A DNA stretch of 64,000 nt, taken from NCBI GenBank assembly GCA_003956705.1, contig QZCP01000135.1, positions 74,644 through 138,643 on the forward strand, read 5' to 3'. How positions within the stretch are numbered: the first letter of the stretch is position 1; every line of letters begins with the position of its first letter. Position numbers and translations under genes: made by a program. This document shows positions 1 through 11,885 of the stretch, piece by piece. The stretch comes from Brevipalpus yothersi (taxonomy: Eukaryota; Arthropoda; Arachnida; Trombidiformes; Tenuipalpidae). The notes below the pieces were generated by a model, which had not been told where the DNA came from, did no database searches, and saw only the letters and a program-made list of their open reading frames with translations.

Positions 1-1983
1 TACCAGAATTATCAGTTTGCTTGATCATTTCATCTTCTCTCTGTCTTAACCATGATCGCCAATCATTATATTCCGTAAGAAGTGGCATCACCCATGATGG
101 CCGCTGAAATGGGGACCATTCAGCTGTCAGTATGTCCGCTCTTGGATCATATATTCTTTGGGTGAATCGGCCATTCAAAGATATCCAAACATCAAGATGT
201 ACCGAAATACTAGTTAAATTATAACGCAGAGCGATTCTATCCGCTATACATGTTGCTAATTTTTTGGCCATATCAGCATGGTGAGTCCATCGATTATTTG
301 GAGACCATTTTTCCGGATTCAAATACAATTCATACTCTTCCGGATGTACTATAACAGTCATCTTTTTATCCAAGACTTTCCAATTATGAACCATCATGTC
401 CCAAGAGTAGCCATACACTCCTTCCGTCCATGTATTATATCCCTTGGTTATATTATGTGAAAATGGTAATGCTACTTGGAATGTGATGTATATGATCAAT
501 GAAATCATGATCGTTCTCTGTTTCCAAGAAAATTCTGACTGCTCGGTAGAACTTTCTGATGAATTCTTGCAAACTGATTTGTGAATATCTTTTTTCGCAC
601 ATGATGAATTCTCTGATGCAAATGAAGATTTGTTGGCTTCACTTCCAGAATCTGTTTTATCAGAATTAATTTCTCCTTGCTTATCATTTGAATCTTGTCT
701 GATTTGCTTTCTCTTCAAATCTTGATCGATTCCACTTTTCTGGATAATTTTTGAACAATGATCATCAGACATCTTGTCTTTGTGAAAAGGCAAGCGAGCA
801 CTGGCAAGCCAATCAATTAAATTTTTCGGCCAATCTGGTGAACTGTAGATTGGAAGTACAATCAACATGACGAACGGAAACATTCCGATTGCGAACATCT
901 GGGAATTCATCAGATTAAATAGAGCACAAAAAAAGTATCCAATCGGACGAGTAGCATCAAACCAGAACAAAATTCCAACTGATGAATCTATGATAAAACC
1001 ACCCCAATGAATAACCACCAAATCCACTATGTATGGCGGTAAAAGTAGTCTAAGGAAGATTTATAAAGCTGATGATCAAACTTTTCAGTAATTTACGTGT
1101 ATTGTTCTCACCTGAATGGTGTAAAAACCCAATGAGATGAAAGATATCTCATGGAATGCCCGCCAATCCATTCATCATTACACTTTTTGACGCCCGCCAA
1201 AAAGTAAACTAAACTTATTTGGAATCTTATGATAAAATATTGCCACAATGGAACCTTTCCATCAGACAATCGATGTCCATAATCTATTGACCTATTATTG
1301 ATTTTGAGTAAATTTTAGAAATTCATCAAAATTTGACAAACTTTGAGACAGTTTTCCGGTGCAGATTGAGATTTCATTTTCCGAAAATTTCAATCGGATG
1401 CAAAATTGTACCCAGTATTGAGAAAAATTTTCCCCTTTTGTCTCAAAATCTATCATTTTAATTATCACCGTAAACTTACCAGCAGTTATTTGCATTGGAT
1501 AAAGTCAGCATCACAGAAATCAAACCAAATAAATAGCTATGATTGTTCCAATAACTTTTGTCTAGCAGAAATATATACCAGTAGACCAGAGAGTAGACAC
1601 TAGATGATATTCTGAACTTGTAGCCTAAAGTTACTCCAATGGCTCCTGGAAAGTTTTGAGATGAAATTGTTTTCAATTCTCAAGCGGGAATCAATTGAGA
1701 AACACGTACCAAAAAGTAGTACAAGATACAAAAGACACATGTACGGCCCAGGGAAGGGTCTGATCCACTCAAACAATGGAAATCGGCATTCTTCCGGATC
1801 ATCCCATCTCAGATCAGCTTTCGAAAATGCTCGTTCAACCTGGAGATCAATGATCATCAAAGTACCGAATAGTATTCGAAAAACAGCTAAACTTTCACCA
1901 TTGACAGGTTGAAAGAGTTTTTGGCCACAAAATCGCACAAAACGATGGACTGGTAACACTTGGCTCATTGCACTTGCCAACAC
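1..1983 (-). CDS. GGCX: Vitamin K-dependent gamma-glutamyl carboxylase, 5' part (truncated by window start)
   Basis: Multipass ER membrane enzyme that carboxylates Glu to Gla while oxidising vitamin K hydroquinone. Exons read as 1710-1983, 1480-1645, 1112-1291 and 1 to 1049 (open at the window edge), giving about 556 residues; the C-terminal lumenal part lies outside. Recognisable family blocks are SLAVFRILFG, DKSYWNNHSYLFGL, YFLAGVKKCNDEW, NSQMFAIGMFPFVML and GYSWDMMVHNW. The Lys-Lys pair in AGVKK matches the site of the catalytic base in vertebrate GGCX (family knowledge). The start is the ATG at 1983, just before a conserved RFVRFCGQKLFQPVNGESLAVF stretch of normal family N-terminal length. 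A hydrophilic Ser/Lys/Asp-rich loop (about 370-780) is longer than in human GGCX. Introns are about 60-190 bp. Identification is very secure. Confidence 0.95.
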
Positions 1984-2158
1984 ACACAGATCGAGTGAAT
2001 TCGAGGGAAAACTACTTAACCCGCTCTCGAAAGCAAATATAAGTCAGAAAAAAATGTACATGATAATTGGAAGGGAAGCCGTTCACATGAGGGTATCAGA
2101 TTTTTCCTTTTAAGTGTTCTCTGCATCTGACGCTTACATCCACTAAGAGCTCATAAGT

Positions 2159-2218
<60 letters not shown>

Positions 2219-2355
2219 NNNNNNNNNNNNNNNNNNNNNNNNNNNNNNNNNNNNNNNNNNNNNNNNNNNNNNNNNNNNNNNNNNNNNNNNNNNNNNNNNN
2301 NNNNNNNNNNNNNNNNNNNNNNNNNNNNNNNNNNNNNNNNNNNNNNNNNNNNNNN

Positions 2356-2408
<53 letters not shown>

Positions 2409-5400
2409 TCGATTTCTTCTTGAACTGCTAATGTGGAAACTGTTTTCAGTCAGACTTTTGCCTCGTTCCATTTGATAAATGATAATGATGATAAGATGGG
2501 TTTGACTATTTGGTTCTATCACAAATGTATATAGATATTTATATATCGCCTGCCTACTCATATCACGAGGAAAGTAGACATGATCGGAAAACGAAGAACC
2601 ATTATCTGATGGATCCTCTTCAATCATATTTCGTTTCCCAACCAGCAAACAGTAGTCATCATGAAAAATTGGTTTAAGATGCAGGCATAACTCTTGCTGC
2701 CTCCTCTTCCTTAACCCTCAACAGTTTCTTTTTGGACAGCTCAGTAACTAGAGTGAACATTCATCAATCCACATCTCGCCGGATAATTATCAAATTTCCG
2801 AGAAAATTTTCTTTTTCACTTCTATTTTTTGCTGTTGATTTGTTTTGAGTGTTTGACTGATCAATAATCACAGCTGACGCCTGGTTCAACATGATGGTGA
2901 GTCAAAAGTGTTTAGTGTAGACTAGATGTGTGATTGAGAAGTTATGAGGGAATCAATGAACCTAAGCCCATCAGACTAATCCAAAGCAGGTGAATTCGAC
3001 ATCACATTTTGTTTTCATTCCGATATGAGAAGAACTCGGATTATTCTTCGTGGATTCATATCGATTCTTGGAATCATGATATAATCGAAGGTGATATTTT
3101 TATGACTTCTGCATAAGAATCAAGGAGAGAGAGAGAAAGAAAGAGAGAAAGCAAAAACTTAAACGAAAGCTTCCATTTTGAATCAAACTTGACTAAAATT
3201 CCCAAAAAAAGCGTTTTAGTTATCATTAGAAAACACAAAAATGTAACTTCTTTCTCTCTGATAAAACAATTGAAGGGATTCTTTGGGTAAAACTCACCAA
3301 AGAATATCCCTCATTGGTAAATAAAACCTGTGTTTTCCCTAAAAATTTATTCCTGTTTATCAATTCTGCCTCTGGGAGGATGTATCTTATACCCTATAAA
3401 TGTGAGTTTCTCAAGTGAAATTTAAAGAATGGATCAGATATCACACATGCCAAGACAGGATCAACTGATTGCCAATGTTTTGAGAGTAGCATTGCGAAGA
3501 TTCAATCAACAGTTGGACATATGGTTAAAGTTTATTCTAAGCTCTAAGGAGTCTTTTCACAGAATTCAGCTGATGGAAAATTAGTAGAAAAAACTTACGT
3601 GCTTCAAAATTCCAGAGCTTAGATGATAAAACTACGATAAATGATAACAAGGGAATTCAAGTATTCTCCAAAATTTTGAAATAATAAAGCAATTCCTCGA
3701 TTTGATCGGAGCCTATAGTAGCCCATTTCATCGGGCACTAACAAGAATGCTCTTATCATCTAGACGTATTCCCATAGATGCCGCTGATGATTGCATCATG
3801 AAAAGAATTCGATTAGATCAGTTCTACAGAGGAATATGCATAATTTTTCTGATTAAATTTTTTTGAACAAGGATTCTTTTACATTGTTCAGTAATCCTCG
3901 ACTTGTTACGATTGTTAAAATACATAGGATTACAGAGAAGAACATCTTATTGTTGAGATGGCTGAAAATTCTTTTCGAACAATAATCTAAAGCACACAGA
4001 GATGAGCTTAAAACGATGGACTTTACAATTCATTGGGTAATCTCATCGAAAAAAGATGAAAAAACGTGATCAAAATACTGACAAAACGAGGGGCATAGGT
4101 CCTCTATTTTCTGCTATCGAGCTTGTTCCAGTAACAATCCAGAACTATTCGCATCATAAAATTTTTTCAACATAATGGTTGTAGCTCATGAGCTAAAAAT
4201 TTTGTCCCATCTTGGTTGAAAATTTTTGGGAACAAATAGAGATCATGAATTTAAAGATAATCAAGACAATATTCTTCTCTTCGCCCATAAACATGATGAA
4301 TTCTGTGTGATTTTCTTCCTCAGCTAGACTATAATCATCATTCTTGAGGTGTGAAGAAAATTTTTCCACAGGAAAAAGTGTAATGTTTTCCGTGATGAAG
4401 GACCCGCTGATAGATGAGCCAAAATAAAGTAAAAAATGTTTTCTTAGTCAAAATAAGGGCAGCTTTGTACCAACATTGTACAGTTTGTGTGAAATAAATC
4501 ATCCTCGTTTTTTTCATGACAAATGTGGCACCAAGTCATGGATAGAATTTCGGATAGTGTGTGTAAGGTAGGTGAAAGAAGAAGAAGAAGAGTGTGTACA
4601 GAGTGTATTTGTGTGTGAAACTCTTCAATAACAAGTCAAAATCGATATCTTACAGATAAAATACTTTTAGTTCACTTTTCTCCCTCAAGTACTGATATTT
4701 CCAAAGTGTGTGTCTATGTGTGTTTTTGACTGCTGAATTTTACGGCCAACTCGTGAGCCATCATCGATGGCAAATTTTGATCACCTTCATTATGATTACC
4801 ACTCATCAGAGGTGATCATTGCCACGGAGTGCGATGATGATAGTCTATATCAGTTAACTTTTAAAGTGAAGCTCATGAATGTAGACAATCATGAGCTCCC
4901 ATTCGTTCTTCAGATTATGAATTCGAGCCACGAAAAATGACAGAGGAAGAGAAAGAGAGAGAGAGAGAAGCCCCTCTAAATGTTCCTATCATGGCTTGGG
5001 GATCATCGCCCACCAGCAAATGGATCGCTTGAGAAACGAAACAAAATTACGATGAAATTTTCGATCTTGCTTTTAAATCTCTGAGACGTGAATTCACATT
5101 TGATTTTGAAAGAACTTTGAACATTCAGTGAAGAAAAATTATCCGCCACATTTTTAAAGTATTCTTTCGTTCATGAACTCTTTCATTTGCATAGACTTCA
5201 AATTGATTTGATTGAATGATAACCTGGACCGATAGCCTTCAATTTTTGAATCTAACACATTGAATGAACTGGATGTGGCTCAATGCGGAATTCTGTTGAG
5301 AACTGGATCGCTATAAGGAGGACTTCTGAAAAGTTGTCAAGAAAATTCTAATCACAGCTTCAGCTGAACTTGAATCTTAATTTTTTGTTGGTGTTCTAGC

Positions 5401-5884
5401 ACCTTATAGCAAATTCCATAGGCTAACGGAACACATCATGAAGGGTATAAAAGAAATGGATTGAAAAGTATGTATAGAAGCTACAGTGTAGAAGTATTGC
5501 TGAAGCTGATCTGAACAGGAATACTTGTATAGTGGAATATAGTGGTGTGAAACAGAGCTTTTTCGGGTGTTCTTGCGCTCTGGAATACCTGCAATAGTGA
5601 TGATCTAGTTTGCTTCTAAAATATAGCTCTCCTCGAATCCTATCTGTATATTTGGGAGAGAGAGAAAAAGGAAGAAGCTCAGTGAGATGGAAAGATAGTG
5701 AGAATGAGAGAGAGAGGGAGGAGGTGAAAGATATGAATGGAATGCTTCTGGACAGAATTTGATATCATATCATGATACCAGCTCGATTGTGGCCGATTTG
5801 CATCGCTTCTTTCCATGCTAAATAGTTCATTTTGACACTGATCACTGTTTGTTCATCATCACCGTTTGACTACGTGATAAAATT
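1984..5884. other. Intergenic region between divergent GGCX and Ig-domain gene
   Basis: About 3.9 kb without a recognisable gene. It holds the GA/CT repeat with assembly gap (2160-2400), scattered short GAGAGA runs (about 3123-3150, 4950-4970, 5655-5720) and AT-rich sequence. It should contain the GGCX promoter and the 5' flank or UTR of the Ig gene, but no core promoter motif stood out. Confidence 0.6.
2160..2400. repeat. (GA)n - gap - (CT)n microsatellite with 137 N
   Basis: Pure GA dinucleotides up to 2218, then 137 N (2219-2355), then pure CT to 2400. The strand switch from purine to pyrimidine across the gap means the flanks are mutually inverted. The true length is unknown. This is either a long palindromic repeat or a mis-joined scaffold gap. 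Confidence 0.95.
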
Positions 5885-8800
5885 ATGAAAGTTTCCACAC
5901 ACTTTCCATCGCCTTTTTATGCTTTGTTGTTTTTGACCACTTTCTATGGTGAGTTCAAACTTTTCATTCAAAATATTGCTCCTTACACTCCTTTGCTATC
6001 AGATTTTATGATACAGATAAAAAACTTTAAAATTCATTCAAAAGTTAGTTTTCTTCAAAGCTTGCCTGAATACTTCAAGAGGAATGATGATTTATTTTCC
6101 CAGAAAATTAGACAGTTCCTGTCCTAACAAGGGCCGAGCAAATTTTTCAAACTGATTAGAAATTCTGAAGAATTCCAGGGTTTATATATATATATAAAAT
6201 ATCATCTACCTAAGTCTTAGGAAACTAGTTATCAGAGCCCTGTTGGAGTAGAAATTTCCTCCGATTGATATTAGAATGATCAAATACTATACTCTCGAAT
6301 ATAGCATAATAATATAGTTCATGCATATGTATAACAAATTGCATGCAAAAATTTTCAAGATGTGAAGCCACGATGTTTTGTGCTCTAAAAACTCATCTCT
6401 TTAAGCCAGTGCTTCTGTTGATCCAATTAGGATAGTTTTCTCGACATTCTTTGTCTAAATTCTAAAAAAGCCGTAATCGAGTTGATATCTCACCTTTCTT
6501 TGTGATCATGAGCCAAGAACTGCATTCCGGACGGGTCCTTAATCATGAACTCATGACAGAACTTTTTTCATGTTCAATTTGGAACAATGTTAGCTTCTAA
6601 TGTCAATGGAAGATATTTTTCAAGACCAAATGACAAAATTGTAACTTCAACGACAACATCATAGACTACTCGAAAGTAGTGTGTTTGTACCATATCTGAG
6701 AACATTCTTTCGAACTCTACTTTTCAAGCTTGGAGGGCTTAGGAAAACTTTGATCAAACCGATACATCTATCTAGCTAATGGTTTTTGTTGTTCAGATAA
6801 GTCTCCATGAAATCAGATAAAATCTGATGAAAATTCTCTATCTTACCCCTAAAGATTAGCAGTATCAGAGTTTGCTCAACTAATCTTATCTTCATTTTGA
6901 AAAAGTAATCTGACAAATTATCATTTTCCATCATTGGCTGGGAAGGATCAAATGATTCCACAAAAGATCATTTCCACGGTCCAGTAGAACTATGACCAAT
7001 CAGATCAGCTTTCTGGATTCATCCTAGAAGCAGATATCTGTACTTTTTGTCAGACTTTAACTGAATTAGAATTTCATTCAAAAAATTTCAATCTTCTAGG
7101 ACTGATCATGCTGTGTTTCTCACTGAAAACAACATGGTGGGCTTGAAGTTTATACACACTGATAAAATTTATCTAGTGATTAGATAAAACAGTACCTCTG
7201 GTCAAGCTACATTTCATCTTATCTATTTCCGTTGTTTGCTATAAGTGTGTATAAACTTGAAACCCACCCTGTAGACACAGATAATAGTGAAGTCGTTTAA
7301 GAGGAGAAACTTTCTCCTCAGTCAAAGCCGTGTAATTTTCAGATCGTAGACAGATAGTTCTATATGATTAGATATCAATCGCTGCTCATATGTAGAACTA
7401 TATCTTATGAGTTAGAACTATCTATTTCATCCTAAAGTATTCATACACGGCTGTAAGTTGATAACAAAGCCCTGAATACACCGCGAATACCCCAAACCGT
7501 AGTGGAAGAGATAAAATTCGCCAAGTTGTTGGATAAATAGAGGCTTTTAACCGCTTTTTTCTATTAGACTGATTGAATTTGATCAAAAAAGCTTCTCTCT
7601 GATAGCAAGTTGCTAAAAATTTTCACCATTCTCACTCTTTTAGCGGCCGTTTTGCTTAAAATGAGAGCCCATAACCAATGTAAATTCATGCAAGGTAATA
7701 ACATTTGCCTAGATCGATGGGGAAGAGCAATTCATTCATTGCTGAAGAGAAAATTTTTTTTCAACACCTATTGCCTCAGCAAACTGATGGAAAAACATGG
7801 ATAAGATTCATGCCTCGTGCAACCTTACCACAATCCCATGAGGGCAGTTGTGGGTACAACATTCCAAATGAAGGTAGATTGTTTTTCTCATCTCATTCTT
7901 CACCATGCCTTCCTAGGCCAGGGACTTCAGAGATCGGCCATTATTGAAGTTTGAGCAATTCTTCCTTTCTCTACTCTTCCTCATCTTCTCATCTTCTTCT
8001 AACAAAAACCACTGAGAATATGGGAAGCATCTCTAGAATCTCCTGAAATTCTAACCCTGTTTCAATTGCGAGCACCTTTTCAGCGTATCTGAGTAAACTT
8101 CAAGAGAGAATTTGCAGAAAAAAATCTTCTGTTCATGGATGGCATTATATCATGAGTTAAAAGGGTCCTAGAGAATATTATCGAGAATTTATGATGATGA
8201 ATTTTTGAGCCTAAAAAATCAACACTTGAGAAGCTCGATATCTGGACCAAAAATTAGGAAAAAACTAGCCCCAATTTGCAAGATTGTTGTAAACTTCACG
8301 CTTCATTTTGATACAATCTCTTGTCAGTAATTTGAAAAGTTTCAGAATATCAACACTTATAAGTGTGAGGAAGAAATTCGCGATGAAGATAAGTTTTGGA
8401 TATAAATACTCACATGGTAGTCCAAGGGAGCATAATGGTCAATCTTTTTAGCTATGATGCATATTCTTATGTACTCTCGTGGGTGATGACAAACCATTTT
8501 CACTTGTTAAAATGAAAGAATGACGAGAAATCAGCTCCATAAGGCTTATTTTTGAACGAATATAGCTTGCTATCTTCACCTTGGGATTGAATGCTGGTAA
8601 ACTGAGATCTCTCTAGTAAAGACAATCATTTTCTCTTTTCTGGCACTTGTTGATCAAGCAAACACTTGAAAATTGCCCGAGAGTTCTCGAAAAAATTATC
8701 TCTATCATTTAAGGTGAAAGTTGAAGGAATATAATGTAGATTTGACTTTGAAAAAAGATCTCGCAACCATACATGATCTAATATGCAGGAAACTTTGAGA

Positions 8801-11800
8801 GTAAACTTTTTTTACGAAGAGTGTACCGTTATAACGGCTGTTTTTTTGGCTAATAATTGAATTCTTATCCAAACAGACGAGTGAATAATGATTAGATTCT
8901 TTGCTCCTTTTCCTGGGTGGCTTGAGTTCATGCTGAAATATTGCATTAAAATCTAGTTGCATGTGATATGAATAATTTTAATATTATTTATATGATAATG
9001 ATAATTGAAGTGAGTTTATGGAGTAAGCATGGCAACCTACATGATTATCTGTCTTAGCTATAAGTTTACTTTTCACAATCGTAATGTCGAAGAGGAATGG
9101 TTAAGAGCATTCCCATTGGTAAGATTTTACATGAGCATGCATTTTTTCCTGTAAACGGAATATTATTCATACTTATTCCTTGAAATGAGAAAAAATTCCG
9201 CTCCAATATGCTACAAGAATGCTCAAATTTCCATAGCAATCAGCTCGATGGTCCTCATAAATTCACAGACGAATGCGATCACAGATGGATTGACTCCAAT
9301 TAACCTTATAACAGAAGCTCAAAATGCTGATGAGGATGAGAATTCATCGAAGCCAGAATTTGTTAACAAAGTTCCCAGTTTGTCCATAACCAAAGGAAAA
9401 GATGCTGTGATGAGATGTACTGTGAAAAATTTAGGCAATAATGTGGTAAGTTTACCATAGCAGATGGAATCCTATGCCTTAAAGCTTCTAGCTGATCTTA
9501 GACAAATCCATAAAAGTTCCATCGAATATTGTGAATTTAATCTTTCGAGTTCTAAACACGTTGAAATCGAATTTTTAGATCTCATGGCATCATCTAGAAT
9601 CAAATTCTGATTTGACAATAAATAAGCAAGTTCTCAAATCAGATTCAAGAATACGAATTAAGCAAGAACAAGACAGTTGGCTGTTGGTAATCAATAATGT
9701 ATCTTTGGAGGATAAAGGTTTCTATGTTTGCCGAATAAATTGGCAGCCAAACTCACAATTGGCCTATCTAAATGTTGTTGGTAAGTGGCCATTTCCGTGG
9801 TATACTTCAAGTGGTATTGGATGTAGAGAATAAGGTTTAGCTGTGAGAGTTTGGAGGAAGAATCTGGAGCTAGTGATGTAAGAGTGAATGAAATTTGCTC
9901 AGAATAAGAGAGATTTCCTTTGCACTTGAGAGATTGCAATACATACCGCTTGCGACATACACCTCATGAAAAATCTATTAATTTGTTTCTCCATCTCCTT
10001 CAACTTCTAGTTCCACCGAAATTTGATGAGAATTCTTTTCCCAATAATCATGAAATTGTGATTCAAGAATATATCAACCTCACTCTCAGATGCCGTGCCA
10101 CCGGTGATCCTCAGCCCAAGATTGAGTGGAGACATGAGGATGGAGGACCAATAATTTTGTCTACTCCCACAGACATGACCACAAGTTTAGGTGAGAATTT
10201 TGTTGACAAAACGTTTGAGAATTGCTGGTGCAATCAAGTGGAAATCATAAAAATCCGAAAATGAATATATCAGCTTTTTATGCTGAGTCTATTCATGTTT
10301 GATCTGATTTTAGCTCATCTCAATCCATAATCAGCTTAGCATCGAGAGAGACGGAAGCTAATCTCATCTTTCCTTACGCAGCATCCTCATCACCTAGGCG
10401 AATTGAAGGTGAAGAACTTCACTTTCGACCAATAACACGATGGTCAATGGGATCGTATCTCTGTATCGCTTCCAACGGTGTTCCACCGTCTATTAGTAGA
10501 CGTTTAATGATCACTGTCCATTGTGAGTTGTTAACTTTACGCTTTGTTTGCGCTTTTATCTATACCTCTCATATACAGCATGATTGAGAGTGTATAGCGG
10601 ATGATGCTAATACTTAATGATAATTAGTTCATTAATGCTGATCATCAAAACAATGTAGTTTTCTGTTGTTTTTATTCCTCTTCGATTCTCAATCTACTAT
10701 TACCACTGTTGCTACTGTACAGTTCCTCCAGTAATTCGAATTGTTCAACAGTCAATGGTGGTAATCAGAGGTCAAAATGCTGCCCTCCAGTGTTTGATTG
10801 AATCTTGTCCATTGGCCGAGCAACAATGGATCCATCCGAATGGAGAGGTGATCAGTGAGGAATCAAAAAAATATTCACTTGATACTGAGGAAACTTATCA
10901 TTTCAAAGTTGTCCATCAATTAACAATCAAGAATGCTGAAATAGAAGATACTGGAGAGTTCATTTGTGTGGTCAATAATTCGATTGGTGAAGCAAAGTCT
11001 AGCATCAAATTGCAAGGTTTGTTTAAGGATTTTTTTTCTTTCCTCTTTTCTTTGTTTCAACAATTTTTTTCCATCAAATGAGAAGACTAAATCTCTCTTC
11101 CCATATTGAGTTTCCGTATGAAAAATTTTCCTCATACTATCCACGATGAATGATCTGATTAATATCGTGTATAGAATAATCGAAAGAGTCATTCTCATAT
11201 GATGCACTGGCCTGAAATAGTGGTTACATTACATTGCTCGTGTTCGGTAGTATAAGGATCACTTAACTATATGTACCGAGATGGACACGCTTCCTACTTA
11301 GCCAAGCGTCTCTAGTCATTATTCACCTATGAAATATGTGTAATCAATAATGCAAATGAGTTTGTATTTGCTAATTTATACTGTCGCTGGATGAATATTT
11401 GATGAAAATGATGTGTTTTATTGCCAACGAAGTGAAGCTTCCCCAGGCCGCGATCTTGATGATTAGGGATAGTTTTGTGGATGGAGAGAAGAGATATTCA
11501 TTGAGACCATTTAACTAGACAAATCATGAGACATTCATAACTGTCTTATTATCATTGTAATTTGCGGGAAAAGTCCAATTTTCTTCTGATTTTTTTTTCA
11601 TCGGTCAAAAGGGATACAATTTTCTTACACAAATATTTTTTTTTACTTTCAGTGCTCAAAGAGCCTCCAAAACCTTCACATATACCTAAATTTTCGACAC
11701 CTAAAACAACGATCAAATACATTGGAAATTCTAAGAATGAAAAAGGTCGAAAATCAGCATCTCATCCATCTGAACATCCAAGTCAGCCCAATTCTAAGAG

Positions 11801-11885
11801 TAAAAGATCTCTGGCCCTCCCTATTGAAAGCCCGAAAGGAATATCACTCATTCTGCTCTTTTTTATTCAAAAATTCATTAGCTGA
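5885..11885 (+). CDS. Lachesin/DIP-like three-Ig cell-surface protein
   Basis: Neuronal/epithelial IgSF adhesion protein of the lachesin, neurotrimin or Dpr-interacting (DIP) type. Seven exons: 5885-5948, 9237-9445, 9579-9780, 10011-10190, 10382-10522, 10723-11016, 11653-11885, giving about 440 aa with all phases consistent. Exon 1 encodes a signal peptide (MKVSTHFPSPFYALLFLTTF) joined in phase 1 to exon 2. Ig1 shows C...W plus the strand-F motif DKGFYVCRINWQ; Ig2 shows NLTLRCRATGDPQPKIEW and GSYLCIASNG; Ig3 shows ALQCLIESCP..QQW and DTGEFICVVNN. The short C-terminal tail is Ser/Lys-rich and ends in a hydrophobic run (GISLILLFFI), which could be a GPI-anchor signal, as known for lachesins (inference). 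The 3.3-kb first intron contains two inverted repeats. The exact subfamily is unresolved. Confidence 0.88.
7137..7268. repeat. Inverted repeat, 25-bp arms around 82 bp (MITE or hairpin)
   Basis: The left arm (7137-7161, starting GGTGGGCTTGAAGTTTATAC) and right arm (7244-7268) are reverse complements at 23 of 25 positions. The 132-bp unit lies in the first intron of the Ig gene. The inner part also contains short palindromic pieces (GATAAAATTTATC). No clear target-site duplication is visible. It could be a small non-autonomous transposon or a structured RNA. Confidence 0.7.
7326..7452. repeat. Imperfect inverted repeat next to the 7137-7268 element
   Basis: AGCCGTGTA at 7326-7334 is the exact reverse complement of 7444-7452, and AGATAGTTCTA at 7352-7362 that of 7413-7423. 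The order and spacing allow one interrupted stem. It may be a degraded relative of the neighbouring inverted repeat or an RNA hairpin. Confidence 0.45.

Noticed and set aside
2157..2423. Open frames of Arg-Glu or Ser-Leu repeats over the GA/CT arrays (also near 29683, 34168, 43691 and 60830)
   Set aside because: Pure translation of dinucleotide repeats, partly through N; no biological support.
7713..7873. Possible extra exon in intron 1 of the Ig gene, with acceptor TTTGCCTAG and donor AAG|GTAGAT
   Set aside because: The phase does not fit exon 1 of the Ig gene: in the needed frame it meets a stop. No Ig or known motif is encoded.
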